DNA of 36,732 nt, from positions 1-36,732 of the forward strand of contig CANQQO010000015.1 in assembly GCA_947625965.1 (NCBI GenBank), in the 5' to 3' direction. This DNA is from an uncultured Oscillospiraceae bacterium (lineage in GTDB: Bacteria; Bacillota; Clostridia; Oscillospirales; Oscillospiraceae). The notes beneath the pieces were generated by a model. That model was given only the letters and a program-made list of their open reading frames with translations. It was not told the origin of the DNA and did not search any database. Below are positions 14,938-22,082 of the stretch, piece after piece. The position numbers and the translations under genes are program-made. The stretch's first letter is position 1. Each line of letters opens with the position of its first letter.

Positions 14938-15228
14938 ATCGGCCCCGGAATTTCCGGGGCCGATCCAACTTATCAAAAGCCTTTCCGCGTTTGCCGTCCA
15001 CAGACGGCAAATGGATTTCAATCTTTTTTTGCCAGGGCGTGTACCTGGCAAAAAATACCTATCAGGCGGCAGTAGTGCGAGCTGTGCGCCTCCGGCGTAC
15101 AGCGAGTGCGCGGTTCAGCCTGCAATCCCCTCCAAATGGGAGCCCAGCGAAGCGGGTCCCATTTGGGAGGCTGTCAAAAACCTTCGTTTTTGACTGCCTC
15201 CATTGGCCCCGGAATTTCCGGGGCCGAT
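14938..15228 (+). repeat. Structured intergenic repeat, copy 2
   Basis: Second copy of the element at 8361-8613, filling most of the gap 14933-15321. The core (about 14970-15166) keeps TTGCCGTC/GACGGCAA (14991-14998, 15003-15010), an 11-bp stem ending CCAGG/CCTGG around GCGTGTA, and CCAAATGGGA/TCCCATTTGG (15132-15141, 15157-15166). The variable stem is CTGTGCGCC/GGCGTACAG (15082-15090, 15094-15102), unlike copy 1 in sequence but at the same place. An extra hairpin (15166-15201) follows. The element is bracketed by identical 21-base near-palindromes (14941-14961 and 15205-15225), unrelated in sequence to the brackets of copy 1. Reading frames inside are not genes. Confidence 0.85.
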
Positions 15229-15254
15229 TTTCTGGGAAAAACACAAACTCGCGG

Positions 15255-15283
15255 TTGTATTTTTTTGGGTTTCGTGATACAAT
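15255..15283 (+). promoter_or_regulatory. Promoter of the asp23-nusB-xseAB-ispA operon
   Basis: -35 TTGTAT (15255-15260), a 17-base spacer and -10 TACAAT (15278-15283), ending 38 bases before the ATG at 15322. Confidence 0.8.
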
Positions 15284-15321
15284 AAAAAAAATTCCAGCGA
15301 AATGTTTTTGGAGGGATCCTT

Positions 15322-15681
15322 ATGGCAGAGAACAAGCAGTCCAAGCCCTATATCGAGCAGCATCAGGAGAATGGCTGCGTCATGATCTCCGAGGACGTCA
15401 TCGCCGCCATCGTGGCCCAGGCCGCGTCCGAGGTGGAGGGGGCGGCGGGCTTCAACGTCAAGTCCGGTGAGCTCAACAAGAAGTCCCTGGGGAAAAATCT
15501 AAAAATCACGATCGGCCAGGACGACGAGGTCTACATCGACTGCACCATCTCCGTCGCCTATGGGCAGAGCGTCATCGGTGTGGCCCAGAACGTCCAGGAG
15601 GCCGTGACCAGCGCCCTGGAATCCATGGCGGGCGTGACGGTGGCCGCCGTGAACGTCAACGTCGGCGGGATCGTCCGCTAA
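15322..15681 (+). CDS. Asp23/Gls24-family envelope stress protein (YqhY type)
   Basis: A 119-residue Asp23/Gls24 protein. The core ISEDVIAAIVAQAASEVEGAAGF, DCTISVAYGQSVIGVAQNVQEAV and VAAVNVNVGGIV is typical. Members are small cytoplasmic or membrane-associated proteins linked to envelope homeostasis; YqhY in Bacillus is linked to acetyl-CoA carboxylase control and sits, as here, just before nusB. GGAGGG precedes the ATG. Gap to nusB is 5 bases. Confidence 0.92.
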   Translation: MAENKQSKPYIEQHQENGCVMISEDVIAAIVAQAASEVEGAAGFNVKSGELNKKSLGKNLKITIGQDDEVYIDCTISVAYGQSVIGVAQNVQEAVTSALESMAGVTVAAVNVNVGGIVR

Positions 15682-15686
15682 CGGGT

Positions 15687-16139
15687 ATGACCAGAGCCAA
15701 CGCCAGGGAACTGGCGGTCCATATGATCTTCGGCCAGAGCTTCACCGGCGCGGACAGCGCGGAAACTCTGGAACGCCTTTTGGAGCCGGGATATTATGTT
15801 ACCCTGGGGCCGGAATGCCCGGTGTACGCGACCCGCCCGGACCCGGCCCAGGAGGACTACATCCGCCGGGTCCTGTCCGGCGTCCAGGACCATCGGGAGG
15901 CATTGAGCCGGCAGATCCAGACCTACTCCATCGGCTGGGACGTGGGGCGGATCTCCCGGGTGACCAGGGCCATTTTGATGCTTGCCATGTATGAGGCGGA
16001 GTTTGTGGAGGACGTGCCCAGAAATGTGGCCGTCTCCGAGGCGGTGCGTCTTGCCAAGCTCTACGACGGGGACGATACCGGAGCCTTTGTCAACGGCATT
16101 TTGGGGACCTGGGCCCGGAGCCTGGAGGCGGAGGTATGA
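15687..16139 (+). CDS. nusB: Transcription antitermination factor NusB
   Basis: A 150-residue all-helical NusB, part of the antitermination complex on rRNA operons. Recognisable parts are TRANARELAVHMIFGQSF at the N-terminus, WDVGRISRVTRAILMLAMYE in the middle and VPRNVAVSEAVRLAKLYDGDDTGAFVNGILG at the end. It has a slightly longer central segment (VTLGPECPVYATRPD) than usual. No strong ribosome-binding site is visible, consistent with coupling to asp23 five bases upstream. It overlaps the next gene by four bases. Confidence 0.94.
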   Translation: MTRANARELAVHMIFGQSFTGADSAETLERLLEPGYYVTLGPECPVYATRPDPAQEDYIRRVLSGVQDHREALSRQIQTYSIGWDVGRISRVTRAILMLAMYEAEFVEDVPRNVAVSEAVRLAKLYDGDDTGAFVNGILGTWARSLEAEV

Positions 16140-17050
16140 CCGTCCTGGGCTTCGACACCAGCAACTATACCACCTCCCTGGCCTGGTTCGACGGCACGGC
16201 GGGGGAGAACTGCTCCCGCCTCCTGCCCGTCCCGCCGGGGGCCCTGGGTCTGCGGCAAAGCGACGCGGTGTTTCACCATACCAAGAGCCTGCCAGACCTG
16301 TCCGGCAGGCTCTTTTCCGGTTTGCCCGGAGGGAAAATTCACGCCGTGGGGGTCAGCACCCGGCCCCGGGCTGTGGAGGGCAGCTATATGCCCTGCTTCC
16401 TGGTGGGGTACAGCCACGCCAAGCTCCTGTCGGACGCCCTGGGGGTCCCCCTGGTGGAGGTCTCCCATCAGCAGGGGCATCTGGCCGCTGCGGCATGGGC
16501 TGCGGGGCGGATGGACCTGCTGGACAGACCCTTTTTGGCCTGGCACCTGTCCGGAGGCACCACGGAGCTGCTCCTGGCGGAGCCGGAAAGCCGGAATGTG
16601 ATCTGCCGCAGGATCGGCGGCACGACAGATATTTCCGCCGGGCAGCTCATTGACCGGACCGGTCAGATGCTCTCCCTGCCCTTCCCGGCAGGGAAGGCTT
16701 TGGACGCCCTGAGCCAGACGGCAGAGGGGCGGGACGCTTTCCGGGTCCGGCGGAGGGAACTGGAATTCTCTCTCTCCGGGCTGGAAAACAAGGTCCGGGA
16801 GTACGCCCGGGACCATGTGGCGTCGGAAACCGCCGCCTACGCCCTTCGGTCCGTGGCCGGAGCGGTGGAGAGCGTCACGGAGGCCGCGCGGGAACAGTAT
16901 CCGGGGCTTCCCGTGCTGGTGTCCGGGGGCGTGGCGTCCAATTCGCTGCTGCGGACGGTTTTAGAGGGGGCAGTCTTCGCGCCGCCGGCCTTTTCCACGG
17001 ACAACGCCATGGGCGTGGCCGTGCTGACCTACCGCATTTTGGAGGGATGA
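16136..17050 (+). CDS. TsaD/Kae1-like paralogue (peptidase M22 family)
   Basis: A 304-residue member of the Kae1/TsaD ASKHA family, shorter than TsaD (about 340) and divergent. It keeps the N-terminal GFDTSNYTTSLA, the metal-binding histidine pair as HQQGH (111-115), LSGGTTELLL and VSGGVASNSLL. True TsaD makes the t6A modification of tRNA with TsaB and TsaE; neither partner is nearby. Clostridia often carry such a paralogue beside nusB and xseA; its function is not established. ATGA overlap with nusB shows coupling. I therefore avoid the symbol tsaD. Confidence 0.82.
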   Translation: MTVLGFDTSNYTTSLAWFDGTAGENCSRLLPVPPGALGLRQSDAVFHHTKSLPDLSGRLFSGLPGGKIHAVGVSTRPRAVEGSYMPCFLVGYSHAKLLSDALGVPLVEVSHQQGHLAAAAWAAGRMDLLDRPFLAWHLSGGTTELLLAEPESRNVICRRIGGTTDISAGQLIDRTGQMLSLPFPAGKALDALSQTAEGRDAFRVRRRELEFSLSGLENKVREYARDHVASETAAYALRSVAGAVESVTEAAREQYPGLPVLVSGGVASNSLLRTVLEGAVFAPPAFSTDNAMGVAVLTYRILEG

Positions 17051-17051
17051 T

Positions 17052-18275
17052 ATGGCAACGATCCTATCCGTCACCCAGATCAACGAATATCTCCGCGCCA
17101 AGCTGGACGCCGACGAAAATCTGGCCTCCGTCGCGGTCCGGGGAGAACTGAGCAACTACAAGTGCTACCCCTCGGGGCACCACTATTTTACATTGAAGGA
17201 CGAGGGCGGGGCGCTGAAATGCGTCATGTTCAAGGGCAGCGCCCTGCGGCTCCGCTTCCGGCCGGAAAACGGCATGAAGGTCATCGCCATGGGCCGGATC
17301 GCCGTCTATCCCCGGGACGGGGCCTACCAGCTCTACTGCGTCGCCCTGGCCCTGGACGGGGTAGGGGACCTGTACGCCGCCTTTGAGCGGCTCAAGGCCA
17401 AGCTCGCGGCCCAGGGGCTCTTCGACCCGGCCCACAAGAAGCCCCTCCCCAAATATCCCGGCGTCATCGGCATCGTCACCAGCTCCGCCGGGGCGGCGGT
17501 CCACGATATGCTACGGATCCTGCGGAAACGGTATCCGCTGACCCGGGTCCGGCTCCTGCCGGTCCGGGTCCAGGGGGCGGAGGCCCCAGGGGAGATCGCC
17601 GCCGCCATCCGCTACGCCAACCGGTTCCATCTGGCGGACCTACTGATCGTGGGCCGGGGCGGCGGGTCCATGGAGGACCTTTGGGCGTTCAACGAGGAAG
17701 TGGTGGCCCGGGCCATTTACGATTCCGAGATCCCGGTCATTTCCGCCGTGGGACATGAGCCGGACGTGACCATTTCGGACTTTGTGGCGGACCTCCGGGC
17801 CGCCACCCCCAGCAACGCGGCGGAGCTGGCGGTGCCGGATCAGGCGGCCCTTCGGCAGGCCCTGGATTCCATGGCCGCCGCCATGGCGACGGCGCTGTCC
17901 CGGCAGCTCAAGGCCGCCAGGCGGCATTTTGAGACCCTCGCCGCCAGTCCCGCGCTGCGAAGCCCGGACGCCTATCTGGTCCAGCGGCGGCGGGCCTTGG
18001 CCCTGCTGGACAGCCGCCTCACTGCCGCCCAGAGCCGGTATGTGGCAGCCCGGCGGCAGCGGTTCGTGGCGCTGACCGCCAAGCTGGACGCCATGAGCCC
18101 CCTGCGGGTGTTGGCCCGGGGCTATGCCATGGTCCAGGAGGAGGACGGGACTGTCCTTCGGTCCGTCCGGCAGGCGGAGCCGGGGAAGGAATTGACGCTC
18201 ACCGTCAGCGATGGCCGTATCACCGCCGCCGTGACGGCACGAAAGGAGTTTTCACATGGAAAGCAAGACCTTTGA
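17052..18275 (+). CDS. xseA: Exodeoxyribonuclease VII large subunit
   Basis: A 407-residue catalytic subunit of ExoVII, which degrades single-stranded DNA to oligonucleotides. The N-terminal OB-fold (VTQINEYLRAKLDADENL...VRGELSNYK) is followed by the nuclease core, with GIVTSSAGAAVHDM, LLIVGRGGGSMEDLWAFNEE and ISAVGHEPDVTISDFVADLRAATPSNAAE, then a coiled coil and a C-terminal LARGYAMV segment. All catalytic motifs appear intact. GGAGG precedes the ATG by 6 bases. It overlaps xseB by 20 bases. Confidence 0.97.
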   Translation: MATILSVTQINEYLRAKLDADENLASVAVRGELSNYKCYPSGHHYFTLKDEGGALKCVMFKGSALRLRFRPENGMKVIAMGRIAVYPRDGAYQLYCVALALDGVGDLYAAFERLKAKLAAQGLFDPAHKKPLPKYPGVIGIVTSSAGAAVHDMLRILRKRYPLTRVRLLPVRVQGAEAPGEIAAAIRYANRFHLADLLIVGRGGGSMEDLWAFNEEVVARAIYDSEIPVISAVGHEPDVTISDFVADLRAATPSNAAELAVPDQAALRQALDSMAAAMATALSRQLKAARRHFETLAASPALRSPDAYLVQRRRALALLDSRLTAAQSRYVAARRQRFVALTAKLDAMSPLRVLARGYAMVQEEDGTVLRSVRQAEPGKELTLTVSDGRITAAVTARKEFSHGKQDL

Positions 18276-18495
18276 GGAAAATATGCAGCGCCTGGAGCAG
18301 ATCGTCCGGGCCATGGAGCGGGGCGATGTGGCGCTGGAGGAGTCCTTGTCCCTGTTTCAAGAGGGCGCGGGGCTGGTGAAGAGCTGCGGAAAGCTGCTGG
18401 ACGAGGCGGAATTGCAGGTAAAGAAAATCATGACCGCCGGGGACGGGAGTCCCGTGGAGGTCCCCTTTGAGGAAACCGATGGACAGCCGGGGTGA
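18256..18495 (+). CDS. xseB: Exodeoxyribonuclease VII small subunit
   Basis: A 79-residue ExoVII small subunit with the family sequence FEENMQRLEQIVRAMERGDVALEESLSLFQEG and LLDEAELQVKKI. It binds the coiled coil of XseA. AAAGGAG lies within the end of xseA before the ATG; the two genes overlap by 20 bases and xseB overlaps ispA by 17. Confidence 0.96.
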   Translation: MESKTFEENMQRLEQIVRAMERGDVALEESLSLFQEGAGLVKSCGKLLDEAELQVKKIMTAGDGSPVEVPFEETDGQPG

Positions 18496-19345
18496 TCCTT
18501 ACCGCAGGGCGGTGGAGGAGTATTTGGCGTCCTTCGGGCGGTCGGGGACGGAGCTGCCTCAGAGCGCGCTTTATGACGCCATGGCCTACAGTCTGAACGC
18601 CGGAGGCAAGCGGCTGCGACCGGTTTTTGTGCTGGAATTCTGCCGCCTGTGCGGCGGGGACTGGGAAAAGGCCCTTCCCCTGGCGGCGGCGGTGGAGATG
18701 GTCCATACCTACAGCCTCATCCATGACGATCTTCCCTGCATGGACGACGACGATCTGCGCCGGGGCAGACCCACCAATCACAAGGTCTTCGGAGAAGCCA
18801 TGGCCGTCCTGGCCGGAGACGGGCTGCTGACCGAGGCGTTTTCCCAGATCGCGGGGGCGGAGCTGCCCGCCGAGGTCCGGCTGAAGGCGGCGGCGGTGCT
18901 GGCCCGGTGCGCCGGTCCCCAGGGCATGGTGGGGGGCCAGGCGCTGGACATGAAAAGCCAGGAGCGGGAATGTACGGAGGCGGAGGTCCTGGCCATCCAG
19001 AGCCGGAAGACCGGCGCCCTGATCCGGGCGGCCTGTCAGATGGGCGTGCTGGCCGGGGGCGGGGGAGAGCGGGAGCTTTCCGCCGCCGGAGAATTTGCCG
19101 AAAAGCTGGGCCTGGCCTTCCAGATCCGGGACGACCTGCTGGACGCCATCGGCTCGGCGCGGGAATTGGGCAAGGCCACCGGCGTGGACGGGGAGAAAAA
19201 TACCTTTCTGCGGCTCTATGGGCAGGATGCCTGCCAGGAGATGGTAGAAAAGCTCACCGAGGAGGCGGTCGGCGCCTTGTCGGTCTTCCCGGATTGGGCG
19301 GCGCTGGCGGAGCTGGCACGGAGTCTGACGACCCGGAGAAGCTGA
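18479..19345 (+). CDS. ispA: Farnesyl/geranyl diphosphate synthase
   Basis: A 288-residue short-chain polyprenyl diphosphate synthase that condenses isopentenyl diphosphate with allylic diphosphates, supplying carrier lipid and quinone precursors. The first aspartate motif is DDLPCMDDDD, with GGKRLRP and HTYSLIHDD upstream; the second is FQIRDDLLD. KTGALIRAAC also fits the family. ATG 18479 is preferred over TTG 18467, having GAGGAAA just upstream. Last gene of the operon; dxs, often next in other Firmicutes, is absent here. Confidence 0.95.
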   Translation: MDSRGDPYRRAVEEYLASFGRSGTELPQSALYDAMAYSLNAGGKRLRPVFVLEFCRLCGGDWEKALPLAAAVEMVHTYSLIHDDLPCMDDDDLRRGRPTNHKVFGEAMAVLAGDGLLTEAFSQIAGAELPAEVRLKAAAVLARCAGPQGMVGGQALDMKSQERECTEAEVLAIQSRKTGALIRAACQMGVLAGGGGERELSAAGEFAEKLGLAFQIRDDLLDAIGSARELGKATGVDGEKNTFLRLYGQDACQEMVEKLTEEAVGALSVFPDWAALAELARSLTTRRS

Positions 19346-19388
19346 AGTGGAATGCTGAATTTTATATTATGTAAACTCCAGATAGCAT

Positions 19389-19418
19389 GAATCGGCATGG
19401 CCTAAGCCATGCCGATTC
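19389..19418. terminator. Hairpin terminator between ispA and the convergent GNAT gene
   Basis: Perfect 13-bp stem (19389-19401 with 19406-19418) and loop CTAA. On the plus strand it is followed by CAATTTCC, a weak T-tract. The loop holds the stop codon of the GNAT gene (complement of 19402-19404), and its right arm encodes that protein's last residues. Confidence 0.65.
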
Positions 19419-19821
19419 CAATTTCCTTTACTAAAATCAACTCATAGACATCCCCCGGCAGGGTAAAGCCGCCGACAGTTCTGTAGCCCATATGGCGGTA
19501 AAAATGCTGGGCGTATTCGTCGGACTGGGTGGAGGTCATGACCAAACGGAAGCCCAGGCGAGCCATCTCCGCCTCCCAGCGGCGAAGTAATTCCCCGCCG
19601 TAGCCGTGGCCCCGGCAGTCCTCCGCCAGAAAGAGGAGGTTCAGGAAGGGCGTGTTGTCCCAAAACAGATTGTAGCGCAGCCAGCCCGCCAGACGATCCC
19701 CATCCCGGAGGCAGTAGACCCGTCCCAGAGAAATGGTCCTCTCCAACTCCGCCGGGGAGATGTGCCGGTCCAGCCGGGTAAGGAGGGGAAGGTCGGCGGG
19801 GGAGGCAATTTGAATGTTCAT
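19402..19821 (-). CDS. GNAT-family N-acetyltransferase
   Basis: A 139-residue GNAT protein, predicted to move an acetyl group from acetyl-CoA to an unknown amine. The coenzyme-binding motif A is FLAEDCRGHGYGGELLRRWE, followed by QSDEYAQHFYRHMGYR, the usual motif B region. ATG 19821 is chosen because GGAGG lies 8 bases upstream; that site sits in a small palindrome (AGCGGAG/CTCCGCT). It lies 42 bases after the SPFH gene and is probably the last gene of that operon. Substrate cannot be inferred. Confidence 0.85.
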   Translation of the reverse strand: MNIQIASPADLPLLTRLDRHISPAELERTISLGRVYCLRDGDRLAGWLRYNLFWDNTPFLNLLFLAEDCRGHGYGGELLRRWEAEMARLGFRLVMTSTQSDEYAQHFYRHMGYRTVGGFTLPGDVYELILVKEIGIGMA

Positions 19822-19863
19822 AGCGGAGTCCTCCGCTTCTCTTGCGTGAATTCGCGGCACGAT

Positions 19864-21177
19864 TTAAGATTGGACGTCCTTATCATCAAAGGGGTCGCCG
19901 CATTCGGGGCAGAACTTCGGGGGATGCTTGGGGTCCTCCGGCTCCCAGCCGCACTTGTCGCAGCGGTAGAGGGGGGCGCCGGCGGGTTTTTTGGCCCCGC
20001 ACTCGGTGCAGAACCTGCCCTTGTTCACCGCGCCGCATTTTTCACAGGTCCAACCGGCCTGGGGCCTGGGGGAGCCGCATTCGGCGCAGAATTTGCCGGT
20101 GTTTTCCGCGCCGCAGGCGCATTTCCAGGTCTCCTGGGCGTCGGGAGCGGGCGGGGTCTGCTGGGGCTGCCGCTGGCCCATCTGGAACAGGGCGTTGGCG
20201 TTGAGGCCGCCGGCCTGCTGGGCCATGCCCATCCCCAGGAAGCCGGTGAAGGCCCCGTTCTTGTTTTTGGCGGCCTCCTGCATGGCGACGGCCTGGGCCC
20301 CGACCATGTGGGCGGCGGCCATATTGGGATCGCGGAAGACGGCGTTGCGCTGGAGCTCCTTGATGGTTGCCTCGTCCTCGGGGGAGGCGGTGACGGAGTT
20401 GACCCCCACGGACACCACGGAAATGCCCCTCAGGCCGCTCCACTTGGCGGACAGGACCGTGTTCATGGCCTCCGCCAGCTCCAAGGTGTGTCCCGGCAGG
20501 GCGGAATAGCGGATGCCCATGGCGGAGATCTTGGCAAAGGCGGGCTGCAGAGCCGTCAAAAACTCGGATTTGAGCTGGCTGTCAAACCGGTCCCGGGTGT
20601 AGGACTCCTGGATGTTGCCGCAGACGTTTTTGTAGAACAGCATGGGGTCGGTGATCTTGTAGGAATACTCGCCGTTGCAGCGGATGGCGATGTCCATGTC
20701 CAGGCCGATGTTGGCGTCCACCACCCGGAAGGGGACCGGAGCGGGGGTGCCGTATTTGTTGCCCACCAGCTCCTTCAGATTGAAATAGTACACCCGCTGG
20801 TCCTTGGCGGTGTCCGCGCCGAAGGTGAACCGGCGCTTCAGCGTTTCCCAACTTCCCTTGATCCCCTGGCCCAGGCCGCCGTAGAAGATGGAGGGCTCCG
20901 TGGAGGAATTCCAGGTGAATTCGCCGGGCTCGGCGGTGAATTCCACGATCTGGCCCTGTTCCACGATCATCATACACTGGCCCTCGTTGACCACGATCAC
21001 GGAGCCGTTGGAGATGATATTTTCCGAGCCCTTGGTGTTGCTGCCACGGGAGGTCGTCCGCTTCTGGCCCTTGGCCGCCAGGACGTTTTCCGCCAGGGAG
21101 TCACAGTAGAAATACTCCCGCCATTGATCCGCCAGGACGGAGGATACCGTCCCAAGCGCCGCTTTGATCAGTCCCAT
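19864..21177 (-). CDS. SPFH-domain protein with C-terminal zinc ribbons (YdjI type)
   Basis: A 437-residue protein. The N-terminal two-thirds is an SPFH/virion-core-like domain (GSVIVVNEGQCMMIVEQGQIVEF through the helical AEAMNTVLSAKWSGL). After a Met/Ala/Gln-rich linker come three zinc ribbons: CACGAENTGKFCAECG, CEKCGAVNKGRFCTECG and CDKCGWEP...FCPECG. In Bacillus YdjI is anchored at the membrane by YdjG and YdjH and helps recruit the phage-shock protein PspA. Here genes for YdjG-like and YdjH-like partners precede it in the same order. AAAGGAG lies 8 bases before the ATG. No pspA gene is in this window. Confidence 0.88.
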   Translation of the reverse strand: MGLIKAALGTVSSVLADQWREYFYCDSLAENVLAAKGQKRTTSRGSNTKGSENIISNGSVIVVNEGQCMMIVEQGQIVEFTAEPGEFTWNSSTEPSIFYGGLGQGIKGSWETLKRRFTFGADTAKDQRVYYFNLKELVGNKYGTPAPVPFRVVDANIGLDMDIAIRCNGEYSYKITDPMLFYKNVCGNIQESYTRDRFDSQLKSEFLTALQPAFAKISAMGIRYSALPGHTLELAEAMNTVLSAKWSGLRGISVVSVGVNSVTASPEDEATIKELQRNAVFRDPNMAAAHMVGAQAVAMQEAAKNKNGAFTGFLGMGMAQQAGGLNANALFQMGQRQPQQTPPAPDAQETWKCACGAENTGKFCAECGSPRPQAGWTCEKCGAVNKGRFCTECGAKKPAGAPLYRCDKCGWEPEDPKHPPKFCPECGDPFDDKDVQS

Positions 21178-21206
21178 AGTGATTTCTCCTTTACAATATT
21201 AAAATC

Positions 21207-22070
21207 TTAGAATTTACCGTGTCCGCCCCCGTGGCTGCTGCCGCCGGAGCTGTGATGAATGGAGCTGCCCCCTCCGCCGTGACTCCCGCCGCCGGAGTTG
21301 GCCTCGGGCTTTGGGGTCCGGGAGACGTGGCTGTGTAGGAAGATCGTCTGCTGGTCGTAGAGCCGGTCGGTGCCCGGCTGGAGATAGTCCTGGGCGCCGG
21401 GCTGGGGGCGGGCGGTCTTCATCTGGCCCGCCAGGACCGCCACCGTAATGCCGGCCGCTGCGGCGCCCGCCGCAAGGCCCACCAGCAGAAATCGCAGAAT
21501 GGGGACCTTTTCGGGAGGGTAGACCACATCCTCCCGGGTGCCGGGGAGGTAAGTGCCGGGACCCTCGTACTCCGGGGTCCAGCCGTCAATGGGATTGCCC
21601 TGGGCGTAGGCGTCAAAATAGACCTCCAGGGCCTCCAAATAGGCATCGAAAGCGTCGTAGTATTCATCGTCCGCCAGGTACCGGGAGATCTGGGAAAACA
21701 CATCCTGGATCCCGTAGTCCGTCAGGGCGTAGACAGCCTCCCCGCAGGTGCTGATGGCCCAGTCCCGGTACTCCATGGAAAGAAGCAGCAGTACGCCGCT
21801 GCTCTCGGTGCCCAGGCCGTAGCCGTGGCTGTCGTAATAATCATCGGCATAGGCTTCGCTGTCCCATCCGTCCAGGCTGGAAACCGTGAGAATGACCACG
21901 TCCATGCCGTATTTTTCCGAGATCTCTCCCGTGCGGATCTCCAGATCCCGGGCTTCCTCCCCGGTCAGCAGCCCCGCCTCGTCCACGACCCGGGGGGTCA
22001 TGGCATAGGCGCAGGGCGTCAGGCCCAGCAGGAACAGAAGCAGCAGGGGGATCATCCAGGCTCTTTTCAT
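21207..22070 (-). CDS. TPM-domain membrane protein (YdjH type)
   Basis: A 287-residue protein with a signal peptide (residues 1-23, cleavage after CAYA), an extracytoplasmic TPM domain (VVDEAGLLTGEEARDLE; YGMDVVILTV; GVLLLLSMEYRDWAIST), a membrane segment (about 190-212) and a Gly/Ser/His-rich tail ending SSHGGGHGKF. The low-complexity tail is characteristic of YdjH-like proteins and is presumably cytoplasmic. It lies between the YdjG-like and SPFH genes with gaps of 12 and 29 bases, so all three are probably co-transcribed. AAGGGGG lies upstream of the ATG. Confidence 0.87.
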   Translation of the reverse strand: MKRAWMIPLLLLFLLGLTPCAYAMTPRVVDEAGLLTGEEARDLEIRTGEISEKYGMDVVILTVSSLDGWDSEAYADDYYDSHGYGLGTESSGVLLLLSMEYRDWAISTCGEAVYALTDYGIQDVFSQISRYLADDEYYDAFDAYLEALEVYFDAYAQGNPIDGWTPEYEGPGTYLPGTREDVVYPPEKVPILRFLLVGLAAGAAAAGITVAVLAGQMKTARPQPGAQDYLQPGTDRLYDQQTIFLHSHVSRTPKPEANSGGGSHGGGGSSIHHSSGGSSHGGGHGKF

Positions 22071-22082
22071 GCTCCGCCCCCT

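Noticed and set aside
13139..15010. 623-residue minus-strand frame opposite the transglutaminase gene
   Set aside because: Gly/Val/His-rich antisense translation without domains; the plus-strand frame has an intact catalytic triad.
14991..15470. 159-residue plus-strand frame before asp23
   Set aside because: It lies mostly in repeat copy 2, then runs out of frame over asp23; no ribosome-binding site.
19606..21210. 534-residue plus-strand frame opposite the SPFH gene
   Set aside because: Antisense shadow; the minus-strand frame has three zinc ribbons and a good ribosome-binding site.
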